Shown piece after piece: positions 17,304 through 26,621 of a stretch of DNA of 64,000 nucleotides. The notes under the pieces were generated by a model. It ran no database searches, was not told the origin of the DNA, and was given only the letters and a program-made list of their open reading frames with translations. Origin of the DNA: Methylobacter sp. KS41 (GTDB lineage: Bacteria; Pseudomonadota; Gammaproteobacteria; Methylococcales; Methylomonadaceae); NCBI GenBank assembly GCA_002862125.1, contig PHSP01000001.1, positions 1,398,501-1,462,500 on the forward strand, in the 5' to 3' direction. The position numbers were made by a program, and so were the translations under genes. Numbering within the stretch: the first letter of the stretch is position 1; each line of letters starts with the position of its first letter.

Positions 17304-18910
17304 CTAGGAGTCTGTCGGACTTTTCAGTTCCAACGCGTACTATCTGGTAAAATAGCGACCTATTCTACACAAAATCCCAGTTGACCCATGGCCCGTTTCA
17401 TCCAATACGACCGATACCAACAATATATTCTGCCACCGTCGGTTGATGAATGGTTGCCGGAAGACCATCTGGCAGCTACATCGTTGAAGTGATCGACCAA
17501 CTGGATTTGTCCAAGCTGACCAACCGGTACTCGCTCAGCGGTTCCGAAGCCTATCATCCTGCTTTGCTGTTGGCTTTATTGGTTTACGGTTACGCCACCG
17601 GCACCTTCTCCAGTCGCAAGATCGAACGAGCGACGCATGATTCCGTGGCATTCCGTTTCATCGCCGCCAACCTGCATCCCGATCACGACACCTTGGCCAA
17701 TTTTCGCAAGACTTTTCTGGTGGAGTTGGAAGACTTGTTCGTGCAAGTACTGGACTACGCTCAGACTATGAAGTTAGTCAAACTGGGCAAGATTTCGCTG
17801 GATGGCACCAAGATTAAAGCCAACGCCTCGAAACACAAAGCCCTATCCCACGGCCATATCGAAAAGCTGGAAGCCCAACTACATCAGGAAGTACAAGCCT
17901 TGTTGGCCAAAGCGGCGGAAACTGATCAGCAAGAGACCAACGACGATCACGACTTGCCCGCCGAAATTGCTCGTCGCGAACAACGCCTGCAAGCCATGGC
18001 CGATGCCAAAGCCAAGATTGCCGAGCGTGCCGCCCAACGCGATCAACAAGCCCAGCAAGAGTACGCTGACAAAGTCGCTCGCCGCGAAGCCCAGCGCGAA
18101 GCGGGAGAAAAACCGCGCGGCAAAGAACCCAAAGCACCCGAAACAGGCCCTCAAGCCAAAGACCAAATCAACCTGACCGACGAAGAATCCCGGATCATGC
18201 CCAGCCACGAAGGCTTTGTGCAAGCTTACAACGGCCAAGCGGCGGTGCATGTCGACAGCATGCTGATCGTCGCCGCCAGACTTACTCAGCAAACCAACGA
18301 TAAACAGCAAGTCGAGCCGATGCTGGACGAGTTGGATAAACTGCCGTCCGAACTGGGCAATCCTGACACCCTGTTGGCCGACAACGGCTACTTCGGCGAA
18401 AACAACGTCAAAGCCTGCGAAGACCGAAGCATCACACCACTGATCTCCTTGGGCCGTGACGCACACCATCTGCCTTTAGAGGAGCGACTCGCTGCGGATG
18501 CGCCCGCGCCAGACAGTGATGATCCCGTGGTAAAAATGGCTCACACACTAACAACTAAGCAAGGTCGCGCCTTGTACGGGAAGCGAAAATGTACCGTCGA
18601 ACCCGTGTTTGGCATCATCAAACAAATCATGGGCTTTCGACAGTTCTCGTTACGAGGCTTGCAAGCGACCTCGGGCGAATGGAAGTTGGTGGCCATAGCC
18701 TATAATTTGAAACGGATGCATGTATTGATGGCCGGATAAGCCGGAAAGCCAGCCAAAATCTCGCCCGTTTGGGTTGAATGAGGATAATTCTGGGCTGCTT
18801 TTAGCTGTGCGTGATCCGGGAAGTTGTTTTGCAAGCCGAATCCCGCTTCTTTTGCGTAACGGCGCCACAAAATATCAGGCAACCATAACTATTATCCGAC
18901 AGGCTCCTAG
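17304..18910 (+). mobile_element. IS1182-family insertion sequence
   Basis: The element spans 17308-18906 (about 1.6 kb) between two copies of CTAG (17304-17307 and 18907-18910), which fits a 4-bp target duplication at a palindromic site. Terminal inverted repeats are GAGTCTGTCGGA on the left and, read inward, GAGCCTGTCGGA on the right: 11 of 12 match. It carries one transposase gene with a frameshift. Its GC content is higher than that of the AT-rich lipoprotein island it has entered. A small element with the same ends and target lies at 27574-27742. Confidence 0.88.
17388..18739 (+). pseudogene. IS1182-family DDE transposase, frameshifted
   Basis: The true start is the ATG at 17388: MARFIQYDRYQQYILPPSVDEWLPEDHLA is the standard IS1182 N-terminus. 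This frame stops after about 34 codons, while the body continues in another frame from about 17475 (YIVEVIDQLDLS onward) to 18739. A single missing base near 17474, converting a likely LARY codon run, explains it. The catalytic triad is otherwise intact: Asp in SLDGTKIKANASK, Asp in TLLADNGYFGENN and Glu in CTVEPVFGIIKQ. A long charged coiled-coil insertion lies between the first and second. Either the copy is inactive, the base is a sequencing error, or frameshifting is used. Confidence 0.85.
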
Positions 18911-18963
18911 ACTGTATTGGAAATTGCATAGAGTTCTTTAAGTTGTATCAATAAAAACTCAAA

Positions 18964-19389
18964 TTAGTTATTATCATTGTCAGGGGAGCACTTATTATTT
19001 AAATCACTTTGCAAGGTAACAGGGAGGACTAAAGTATCAAATGTAAAATCCATAGGCAAACTAATGACATAAATTGGAGTGATAATTCCTTTGAAGGCAG
19101 GGTGAAAATGTGAGAATTTATTACTTTTGTCTAAACCCAAACAAGGCGTTTGTGAACCAGGAGGCACGGTATTGGAAAAAATCGAATATAACGTTTCAAG
19201 ATCGAATTTTAAACTTTTATATGATTCTGAACACTTGCAATTATAAGGTTCCGCGTGAAAATTAGCTTGTATCCCACAACCAATTGGACAAAATAATAAA
19301 ATCAAATATATATATAAACTCTCATGGAAAATAGTAATAATTTCTAGGTTTCCAGAAATAAAAACTCGGACAAATTTGATGACTACCAC
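18964..19389 (-). CDS. YceK/YidQ-like predicted lipoprotein
   Basis: About 141 residues. The mature part resembles YceK/YidQ (DUF1375) lipoproteins: a lipobox-like Cys in FCPIGCG, a central FHPAFKGIITPIYVISLP and the signature block MDFTFDTLVLPVTLQSDLN, comparable to the conserved LDTLLLPYDL region. The N-terminal 25 residues before the hydrophobic segment are unusually long, so the true start may be a non-ATG codon nearer the signal. It lies just beyond the IS on the opposite strand to the other five lipoprotein genes. Function of the family is unknown. Confidence 0.6.
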   Translation of the reverse strand: MVVIKFVRVFISGNLEIITIFHESLYIYLILLFCPIGCGIQANFHAEPYNCKCSESYKSLKFDLETLYSIFSNTVPPGSQTPCLGLDKSNKFSHFHPAFKGIITPIYVISLPMDFTFDTLVLPVTLQSDLNNKCSPDNDNN

Positions 19390-19698
19390 GAGGTCATCTG
19401 CTGCAATCGGACTTTCCTTTTGATGGGATCCGAAATATCCGTCCCTATTTGACGATAGGTTTGGCTAAAACGCGGATGCCATATAGCACATAAACTTTAG
19501 TATTTCTACTAAGCGTTTTTGTCAACAATTAACCCTTTGGTCTATTTCGCTTTTAAAAAGGGTTCATATCCAGTCGATTCGACACAACTATGATTTGACC
19601 GGCAGCTTATCGTCAGTAATTTGCCATTTGAAAGATTGACTCGTGTGACTCCAAAGGGTCGAAGCGGAATAACCTGTATCTGTTGCGCATTCTCTCCA
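19390..19698. other. Intergenic region
   Basis: About 310 bases separating the YceK-like gene from the ATP-grasp gene, both on the minus strand. I see no credible reading frame, RNA or repeat; it probably holds the promoter of the YceK-like gene. Confidence 0.4.
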
Positions 19699-21057
19699 CT
19701 ACATAGAATCTATGGAACTGTTATTCCGGCAAGGCACCACCAAAACCTGGGCAAAGCCTCCTCCGGGAGTGCGGAAGTTAGTGGTTTGTCCTTGATATAA
19801 ACGGGCGCTCATTAATTGCGTATAACCTTTATAAACGTAATGGCGAAGATCAAGCTTGAAATCGACGATTTTGTTTTCGATCTCCAATTGACGTTCGCTC
19901 GGTTGCACCAGATTCTGTGCAACATAGTCACTTTTCAGGATTTCACTAAAAACCCTGCGGGTCAGTTTGTCGCCACGATAGGCGGCTTTACTGCCGTAAC
20001 CTTTGGCAGGCTTGAAAAACAGATGCTTACGGGTAGCCCACAGGGTTTCGGCATCGTCAGAATCCACCAAAACTGTATTAGCGATACCGCTAAGAAGTAC
20101 GGCTCTGATTTCCGCATTAACTCCGATTTCAAGCAATACAGATTCGTCCGTCAGTAACGTCAGGTTTCTTTTGTCTGCGTAAAGTGCGTGAGCTCGCGGA
20201 TGTGGAGTGACGACAACCGCTTCTGCAAGGTAGGCATCGAGTAATGATTTGTGCGCCTCAGCTTCTAATCCGAAATCTGTCAACCGGTTGTAGACAAGAT
20301 CAATACGCTGATTGCCGTGCCAAAGCGCTTGATCCCGATAAACAAGCTCAGAAGAATCGCAGATCACGGCGTTGATGTTATTTTCTTCAAAAAGTTTTTT
20401 GAACAAAAGAAACTCCGGCAGCATGTATTGAGTCTCCGGATTTTCGTCAACGATAGCGATCGATTGTATAGGCCGTTGCCCTCGTTCAGCTTGCCACTCC
20501 TCAAGAAACATCTCAATAAATGCCTGTTCCGTGTTATTGGTAATCGATGCAACTTTTAGATGCAGCGGTAATTCTTCATCCTCCATATCACAACAGCCGT
20601 TTTGGGTACGGGCCACAATGGCATTGAGCAAGGCTCCGCCAGCATTAGTATTTATCTCAATCAATCGCGGCCCTTCGTTGCTCAGATGGAAGTCGTAGCC
20701 AAAAAAAACGCCATGCGCCTTGGGGATAAAATTCGCCGCATCGGGAGCATATGCAAGAACACGTTCCTGATAAGCCGGCAAAGTTATAACACTTTCCACC
20801 GCTGCAATGATTTCACGTTGTCTCTGTACGCAGGCATCACTGACGAATACTGCTGATTCCGCAAACAGGTAAGGGCGATCCTCAACTATCATCCGATATA
20901 GATCAATATTGTCTTGCTGTTGCCATAATACCGCACGCATTGCTTCCCGGTTAAGGGAAACGCAACGGCATTGGCTATTGAGCTGTTTGGCCCTTTGTTC
21001 GCATTGGTCACTGGCGCCGGCTATTTGTGATGCAGCCGGATTCGAAGAGAGAGTCAT
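19699..21057 (-). CDS. Orphan ATP-grasp-like protein
   Basis: A 452-residue protein I read as an ATP-grasp ligase of unknown product. RLIEINTNAGG near residues 131-141 is the magnesium-binding ExN strand found in ATP-grasp enzymes, although it lies early in the chain, and HLFFKPAKGYGSKAAYRG (about 345-362) is a typical ATP-binding lysine and glycine-rich loop. IVDFKLDLRHYVYKG near the C-terminus contains the DxR metal-binding pattern. The order suggests a permuted or two-lobed arrangement as in glutathionylspermidine synthase-like proteins. No biosynthetic partner gene is adjacent. No clear ribosome binding site precedes the ATG. Confidence 0.65.
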   Translation of the reverse strand: MTLSSNPAASQIAGASDQCEQRAKQLNSQCRCVSLNREAMRAVLWQQQDNIDLYRMIVEDRPYLFAESAVFVSDACVQRQREIIAAVESVITLPAYQERVLAYAPDAANFIPKAHGVFFGYDFHLSNEGPRLIEINTNAGGALLNAIVARTQNGCCDMEDEELPLHLKVASITNNTEQAFIEMFLEEWQAERGQRPIQSIAIVDENPETQYMLPEFLLFKKLFEENNINAVICDSSELVYRDQALWHGNQRIDLVYNRLTDFGLEAEAHKSLLDAYLAEAVVVTPHPRAHALYADKRNLTLLTDESVLLEIGVNAEIRAVLLSGIANTVLVDSDDAETLWATRKHLFFKPAKGYGSKAAYRGDKLTRRVFSEILKSDYVAQNLVQPSERQLEIENKIVDFKLDLRHYVYKGYTQLMSARLYQGQTTNFRTPGGGFAQVLVVPCRNNSSIDSM

Positions 21058-21421
21058 TAAAAGTTCATTCTGGTAAATATCCTGGGAAAATTCAGATGTA
21101 AGGAATGGTGCAAACCTGGAATCGTGGATAAGCAGCTAATCGGTGGCATTAAGCCGGTAATAATAAAACAAACTATAACCAATGCCCAGTTACTTATTTT
21201 TCCGTGTTCCCGTCTTAAAATATGCATTGGGAAGGTGATTATTGAATAGCATGGGATTTAGCGCAATATTTTACTAAATAGCGTTATATAACATAGTTTA
21301 ATAAACACATGTAATTGGTTTTAACAAAAAAACCTATTGGATCAGTTTATTAGTATTTTGGCATCAATCATGCTATTAATTGTGCATATTTTGTTAATTA
21401 ATTGTATAGCAGAGGTGAATA
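21058..21421. promoter_or_regulatory. Divergent promoter region of the metal cluster
   Basis: An AT-rich 364-base spacer between the ATP-grasp gene and the first small gene of the metal cluster. It includes TTAATTAATTG and TTGTGC ahead of TGTATA, a possible but imperfect promoter, and an AGAGG ribosome binding site at about 21411-21415. I see no operator I can assign to a named copper regulator. Confidence 0.35.
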
Positions 21422-21637
21422 ATGAGTCAGCAATTAGCACACACAAAAATTAAAAAAACCAATAATGGCTCTTTGTTAATAGGAACTGGTTTAGTTGTTG
21501 CATCCATGGTTTTAGTGCCCGCCTTGGCACTTAGATTGGGCTTGGGGGCCAGTTTGACGGGAGCGTTAAGAATTGCCCTGATGAAGGCCTCGAGCCGTGC
21601 AGTCAGCGGGACGGCTGATGTTTCCAAAGCAGCTTGA
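21422..21637 (+). CDS. Small membrane protein of metal cluster
   Basis: A 71-residue protein with one long hydrophobic region, LLIGTGLVVASMVLVPALALRLGLGASLTGALRIAL, flanked by a lysine-rich N-terminus and a polar C-terminus. It has a good AGAGG ribosome binding site. No family is recognised with certainty; small hydrophobic proteins of this size accompany HMA-domain and P1B-ATPase genes in several bacteria. It is the first gene of the same-strand run ending with ecsC-like at 27455. Confidence 0.65.
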   Translation: MSQQLAHTKIKKTNNGSLLIGTGLVVASMVLVPALALRLGLGASLTGALRIALMKASSRAVSGTADVSKAA

Positions 21638-21948
21638 TAATGCATAAAAAATAACGTTGGCGCTGGAATGCCAGAGTAGTTCCTCCTGAGCGTTTTAAAC
21701 GATTTAAAAGATCTCCTTTGGCTTCGCTCAGGAGACCATGATGAAGGATGAATTCGTCGAAATTATAACGGGCATGCTTATAAACAGTTATTGAGCCCGG
21801 TTTCTATTGATTCCATAAAGTCAGGTCTTTTTCACCTGCGGCGCTTATGGAGTTATCAATTGTCAGCCCAGCAGACTTCCCGGCTGAGTTGCAATCAAAT
21901 CCTTAATTTGCTACTATCAAAAGCAAGCTAAAAACATAGTTAACTATA
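21638..21948. other. Spacer with a 10-bp inverted repeat
   Basis: No gene over 20 codons. CTCCTGAGCG at 21683-21692 is repeated in inverse as CGCTCAGGAG at 21725-21734, enclosing an AT-rich loop with two small palindromes, so the transcript could fold here. A processing site, weak terminator or dispersed repeat are all possible. Confidence 0.45.
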
Positions 21949-22116
21949 ATGACTGATACTAAAAAAGCATGTGACCTTTGCGGGTTGCCTGTAGAAACCT
22001 CTGGTTTTACACTGAAGACTAAAGAAGGCGATAAAGCTTTTTGTTGCGAGGGTTGCAAGGGTATTTATCAATTATTAAATGAAGACCAGCTTCTTCCTGA
22101 GTCCGACCAAGTTTAA
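21949..22116 (+). CDS. Orphan Cys-rich metal-binding domain (P-type ATPase N-domain type)
   Basis: A 55-residue protein too short for many gene callers. It contains CDLCGLPVET near the N-terminus and FCCEGCKGIYQLL near residue 31, the CxxCG...FCCxGC arrangement of the N-terminal metal-binding domain of CcoI/FixI-type P1B-ATPases (ATPase-cat_bd family). Here the domain stands alone and the ATPase downstream lacks it, so the two products may work together. The end is 39 bases before the next gene. A metal chaperone or metallo-regulatory role is inferred. Confidence 0.8.
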   Translation: MTDTKKACDLCGLPVETSGFTLKTKEGDKAFCCEGCKGIYQLLNEDQLLPESDQV

Positions 22117-22155
22117 TTCTCCGCCAATTGTTCAAACTGTTAAGGAAAAATCAAT

Positions 22156-22434
22156 ATGAAACACGTGCATGGTAATCCAGCCAATTCAGTGGCTAAAGAA
22201 GTTGTTAAGGGGTCAATTGTTTCATCTACGGTGCATACGGGGAGTAGACTGATGAGTAATGTCGCTAAACATCCGGTTCTGGTTTTTGGCTTGGGTCTGG
22301 TAGCCGGCTATCTGGTTTATAAATACAGAAAAGAAATAATTTCCGGTACAACCAGGGTGGTTGACGCAGGTAAAGATTTTGTCCTGCAACAAAAAGAAAA
22401 TCTCGAAGATATTGTCGCTGAAAGCAAGGAATAA
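22156..22434 (+). CDS. Small single-span membrane protein, DUF5132-like
   Basis: A 92-residue protein with one membrane span, HPVLVFGLGLVAGYLVYKYRKEIISG, at about 38-63, an N-terminal amphipathic region and a charged C-terminal helix (VLQQKENLEDIVAESKE). The GxxAGYLxYKYRKEI pattern resembles small proteins encoded beside HMA-domain and P1B-ATPase genes in other bacteria (DUF5132-type); this is from memory and unverified. Good ribosome binding site (AAGGAAAAA). It ends 122 bases before the HMA-like gene, with a hairpin in between. Confidence 0.65.
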   Translation: MKHVHGNPANSVAKEVVKGSIVSSTVHTGSRLMSNVAKHPVLVFGLGLVAGYLVYKYRKEIISGTTRVVDAGKDFVLQQKENLEDIVAESKE

Positions 22435-22488
22435 CCGGCATATACTATTAAAGCCGGTTCATTCTTTACAGAATGAGTAACTTTATAA

Positions 22489-22538
22489 GCGGGTGTTTTT
22501 CCTGTCTGCATAAACACAGGGCACCCGTTTTGCTTTTT
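22489..22538 (+). terminator. Hairpin with U-rich tail inside the metal cluster
   Basis: CGGGTG pairs with CACCCG, and within it CCTGT pairs with ACAGG, leaving an asymmetric internal loop of T residues; TTTTGCTTTTT follows. It could terminate or attenuate transcription between the small membrane genes and the HMA-like gene, so expression of the ATPase half could differ from that of the small proteins. Confidence 0.5.
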
Positions 22539-22556
22539 CAGGAGCTAATTTAAGTT

Positions 22557-23168
22557 ATGTCCATCCAAAAAGAATTCGTGCTGCGTTATAAAGCGGACGG
22601 GCATGTAAGGTTTCAAATACCGGCCCGGATTGGTAGTGCTGATGTAGCTAAAGCCGTAACGGATGGCATTTCTGGAATTGACGGGGTATACCGCGTTAAT
22701 CTTTATCGCAGTCAGCTGAAATTATCTATTCGTTTTCATGAATCTGTTTGTGATTTCAAATCACTGGCCAGACAATTATTCAATTTGCTTGCTGATCTGG
22801 AAACTAAAGGCGCCTTGAAATCCAAGCCTGTTTCAAAATCGTCCCTGTGGAAAGAAAAAGCCAAATCCAGATTAGAAAATTTTAAAGCGGCTCGGTGGGC
22901 CAAAGAAAAATTCGGCGAAGCAAAGGAGACCGTTCAGGCGGCTAAAGTCATTACCAGACTGGGTATGAAAAAACCCAAGGCTTTCATGAATGACCCCGAA
23001 AAAGCCATCATTGATTTTTTAAATGATATTCTAGTGATATTTCTTATCAGGTTGCATTGGAATGATATAACTCAAAACTGGCTGGTAAAGCCCATCAAGT
23101 ATCGTTATGAATGGATGGCTCTCTTTTATATGTTTTTTTTACTGGTCCGTTCCCGTAAAAAAAAATAA
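22557..23168 (+). CDS. HMA-like domain membrane protein
   Basis: A 203-residue protein. Residues 1-85 resemble a heavy-metal-associated domain of the HMA_2 type: DGHVRFQIPARIG, then GIDGVYRVNLYRSQLKLSIRF, but without the metal-binding CxxC, which is replaced by basic and polar residues. A long lysine-rich helical region follows (about 95-150), then two hydrophobic segments near the C-terminus, IIDFLNDILVIFLI and WMALFYMFFLLV, ending with a basic tail. It precedes the P1B ATPase, whose N-terminus carries a similar degenerate HMA-like domain, so interaction is likely. AGGAG precedes the start at some distance. Confidence 0.7.
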   Translation: MSIQKEFVLRYKADGHVRFQIPARIGSADVAKAVTDGISGIDGVYRVNLYRSQLKLSIRFHESVCDFKSLARQLFNLLADLETKGALKSKPVSKSSLWKEKAKSRLENFKAARWAKEKFGEAKETVQAAKVITRLGMKKPKAFMNDPEKAIIDFLNDILVIFLIRLHWNDITQNWLVKPIKYRYEWMALFYMFFLLVRSRKKK

Positions 23169-23328
23169 ATACTTGTTTGTAGCTTGAGTATTTCATTATG
23201 TACGCTCAAACCATTACACCCGCCCGCCGCAGAAAGATACCAGCGTTTTGTTGCAGCATAATATGATTTCCTGATCAGGCCACGAACGGTTGTTACTCTC
23301 CCCTGGCATATTACCGAGAACTTTCGCT

Positions 23329-25779
23329 ATGGATACACAAACTTCAACGCCGAAAAATTTCCAGCTGGTTCATCAATTAAAAAGGCGCATCAGAATACTA
23401 TCGCCAGTCTTGAAAAATGATCAAGAGCGCGGTTATATTTTCGAAATTCTTTTAAAAAAACGACCCGAAATTAAAAAGATTCGCTCGGTTTACTCGCTGG
23501 GCTCCGTTGTCATCGAGTTTGATCCGGCCAGCCTGCCAAAAAAGAATTTATTGATTTTGCTGGATGCGGTGTTGGGCAATATCGCCCGGAAACAAATAGA
23601 GCAACAGAACCAACAACGAAAGAAAGTCTTCGATGGCCCTGTGCAGGAAGTTGATCTTGCTATTGAGGGCATGACCTGCGCCTCCTGCGCCTTGCTGATA
23701 GAAATGGTGCTAAAGCGTGATCCCGGTATCAAACAGGCCAGCGTCAACTTCGGCACGTCGACCCTTACTGTTTATGGGCAGTTAGCCAAGGATGAGGTAA
23801 GCGCCAAGGTAGCGAACCTAGGCTATAAAACCTACGCCATGGATACCTTATCGCAACGAAAAAATCTCATTGCAAAGGAACGGCAGCGGGTTGCTATGGC
23901 TAAACGCCGTTTTATATGGTCTGGAATTTTGAGTTTTCCCGTTGTTGTCACTGGCATGAGTATGCCTGCATCGCCCTGGTTTCACTGGCTGCAGTTTGCT
24001 CTCACAACCCCCGTGGTTTTCTGGTCGGGCTGGACGTTTTTCGCAAAAGCGTGGCGTTTGGCAAAACAACGTACAGCTAATATGGATACTTTAATTGCAC
24101 TGGGCGTGGGTTCGGCTTATAGCTATAGTTTGCCTGCATTATTCAGACGTAGAGGGCATATCTACTTTGAAGCGGGTGCGGCCATTATCACCTTTGTATT
24201 ACTGGGGCGCTTTTTAGAGGAGCAAGCCAAAGGCAAAGCGGGTGAAGCCATACGGAAACTGGTCGATTTGCAGCCGCAAACCGCGACTATCATTCGTGAC
24301 GGGCAAGAACTAATTATTGCTGTTGACGATTGTGTTATCGACGATGTGCTGCTGGTTCGCCCCGGCGAGAAAATTCCAACCGATGGCATTGTTATTCAGG
24401 GCGTATCCACGGTTGATGAGGCCATGGTGACTGGAGAAAGCTTGCCGGTCGTTAAAGACGCAGGTCATAAGGTGATCGGCGGTTGCATTAATGGCAGCGG
24501 GGCTTTGCGGATTCGCGTAACGGCGGTGGGCATGGATACCATTCTGGCCGGCATAGTACACATGGTTGAGCAGGCTCAGGCAACCAAGTTACCAATCCAG
24601 AAACAGGTGGATAAAATTTCCGCTGTGTTCGTGCCATCAGTGATGGCGCTTTCAGGCTTAACCCTGGCCGGTTGGCTGCTTGCGGGCGCGCCATTCGGCT
24701 TTGCCTTTGGCAATGCCATCACAGTCCTGTTGATTGCCTGCCCTTGCGCACTGGGCTTGGCAACCCCGGCTGCAATTATGGTTGGAGCCGGACAAGCCGC
24801 GCGTGAAGGAATTTATATCCGCAATGGAGAAAGCCTGGAAACAGCCGCGAAGCTCAATGTCGTCATTTTCGACAAAACCGGTACGATTACGGAAGGCAAG
24901 CCTAAAGTCACTGATTTACTTAAACTGTCTAGAATGAGCGCTGAAAAAATAATCAGTTTGGCAGCGTCGGCAGAAAACAATTCTGAACATTTTTTGGGTA
25001 AGGCGATAGTGGCTTATGCCAAAGAACGGTTTATTGAGCAGCAGGAATGTACGCATTTTTGCAGTGAAGCCGGCCGGGGAATCGAAGCAGAAGTTGATGG
25101 CAAAAAGCTGTTGTTGGGTAATACCGCATGGTTGTTGGATAAAGGGATTGATATTACCGGCTTGCTGTCCACCGAAAGTGATTTTTCCAGACAAGGTAAA
25201 ACACCTGTGCTAATGGCAATCAATGGCAAGGCGGCCGCCGTATTCGGTATTGCAGACAAGCCCAGGCCACAGGCCGTTCAGGCCATTCAACACCTGAAAA
25301 AATTGGGCATACAGACGCTGATGGTAACCGGCGATACTGAAAAAACGGCGCACTATATTGCCGGCATTGTGGGCATTGAAACAGTCATTGCCAACGCCAA
25401 ACCCGAGCAGAAAATGGCCATCATTCACCAGTTTCAAGAGAAGGGCAAAAACGTCGGCATGATCGGTGACGGCATTAATGATGCGCCGGCATTGGCGGCG
25501 GCCAATGTTGGCTTCGCCATAGGCACGGGCACGGACATAGCGATTGAGTCTGCTGACATGACTCTAGTGCTGGGAGACATTAACAAAGTGACCGAGGCTA
25601 TTCAGTTAAGCACCGACACCATCAAGGTTATTAAGCAAAATCTATTCTGGGCATTTGGCTATAACGTCATCGCCATTCCGGTTGCCGCCATGGGCAAGCT
25701 TAACCCGATGATAGCCTCTGCGGCAATGGCCCTAAGTTCGGTTTCGGTTATTGTTAATTCACTACGGCTAAGTAAAAAA
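23329..25779 (+). CDS. P1B-type copper-transporting ATPase with extra N-terminal domain
   Basis: An 816-residue heavy-metal P-type ATPase. A first domain (about 10-85) contains HQLKRRIRILSPVLKND and lacks metal Cys; a second is a standard HMA with GMTCASC at 114-120. The membrane CPC motif is at 471-473, TGE at 368-370, DKTGT at 515-519 and GDGINDAP in the hinge. GYNVIAIP and MALSSVSV in the last helices match the Cu(I) class. The N-domain motif normally SEHPL reads SEHFLG (552-557), losing the conserved proline. ATG at 23329 is preferred over a frame 13 codons longer. The next gene starts 8 bases after the stop at 25780-25782. Confidence 0.9.
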
Positions 25780-25790
25780 TAGGATTACAA

Positions 25791-26621
25791 ATGGATCATT
25801 CAACGATGGATCATGGCATGCAACATGTCGTTGCCGCCGCAGGCGGATTTGATTACGGCCTGGCCTTTATGGCCGGCGTCTTGGGTAGCGGGCATTGCCT
25901 GGGAATGTGTGGAGCGCTGGTTTCCGGCTACTTCATGAACGCCGGTCCCACAAGAAGTGTGTGGCCGTATTTTGCTTATCAAATGGCCCGGATATTTGTA
26001 TACACCATGGTCGGATTTGCAGCGGCAGCCCTTGGAGTCGTTCTGGTTTCCAGCGGTGTTTTCGGTAAAATGCAAAGCATCTTGCAAATGTTCATTGGCT
26101 CTGTCGTCATTATTCTTGCTTTTGGTATTTTAGGCTGGATTCCTTTTCAGGGCTCGGTAAGGCTAATACCGATGAATGTACTGCGCAGAGGTTATGCTCA
26201 ATCAAGAACCAGAGGACCTATTCTTGGCGCAAGCATTGCCGGACTATTAAATGGTTTGATGCCATGTCCCTTAACCTTCGCCATGGCGGTTAAAGCAACA
26301 TCGGCAACGACCATTTTGGAAGGAGGCTTGTTAATGCTAACTTTTGGGGCGGGCACATTGCCTACCATGTTTTTTATCAGCGTGGCGTTTGGCAAGATGA
26401 GCGCAAATTTTAGAGGCTTGATGTTAAAGTCCGCAGCGCTTATTATGATTGTAATGGGTTGTAACACTGTTTATATGGGCTTGTCATTTTATGTTGCAGA
26501 TAACTTTCAACATCATAATTTCATCCATGACATTAAAAATGGAATTGACGCGGTGATTTTATTTCTGGGTCAAATGGTTGATTATTACGCCGGCATGATA
26601 AAAAACATTCAGGACCAATAA
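25791..26621 (+). CDS. SafE/UreH-like (DsbD_2) membrane transporter
   Basis: A 276-residue membrane protein with six or so hydrophobic segments. GVLGSGHCLGMCGALVSGYF and, in the second half, LNGLMPCPLTFAMAVKA are the paired Cys/Pro-containing elements of the UreH/DsbD_2 subfamily of sulfite-exporter-like proteins; such genes commonly sit next to copper ATPases and cytochrome oxidase assembly genes. The N-terminus MDHSTMDHGMQH is rich in Met and His, consistent with copper binding. It follows the ATPase by 8 bases and abuts the EcsC gene (TAAATG), so a copper-linked operon is inferred. Confidence 0.88.
   Translation: MDHSTMDHGMQHVVAAAGGFDYGLAFMAGVLGSGHCLGMCGALVSGYFMNAGPTRSVWPYFAYQMARIFVYTMVGFAAAALGVVLVSSGVFGKMQSILQMFIGSVVIILAFGILGWIPFQGSVRLIPMNVLRRGYAQSRTRGPILGASIAGLLNGLMPCPLTFAMAVKATSATTILEGGLLMLTFGAGTLPTMFFISVAFGKMSANFRGLMLKSAALIMIVMGCNTVYMGLSFYVADNFQHHNFIHDIKNGIDAVILFLGQMVDYYAGMIKNIQDQ

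Noticed and set aside
17879-18469. Long minus-strand frame inside the IS transposase
   Set aside because: Antisense to a clear DDE transposase; a frame shadow of GC-rich repetitive codons.
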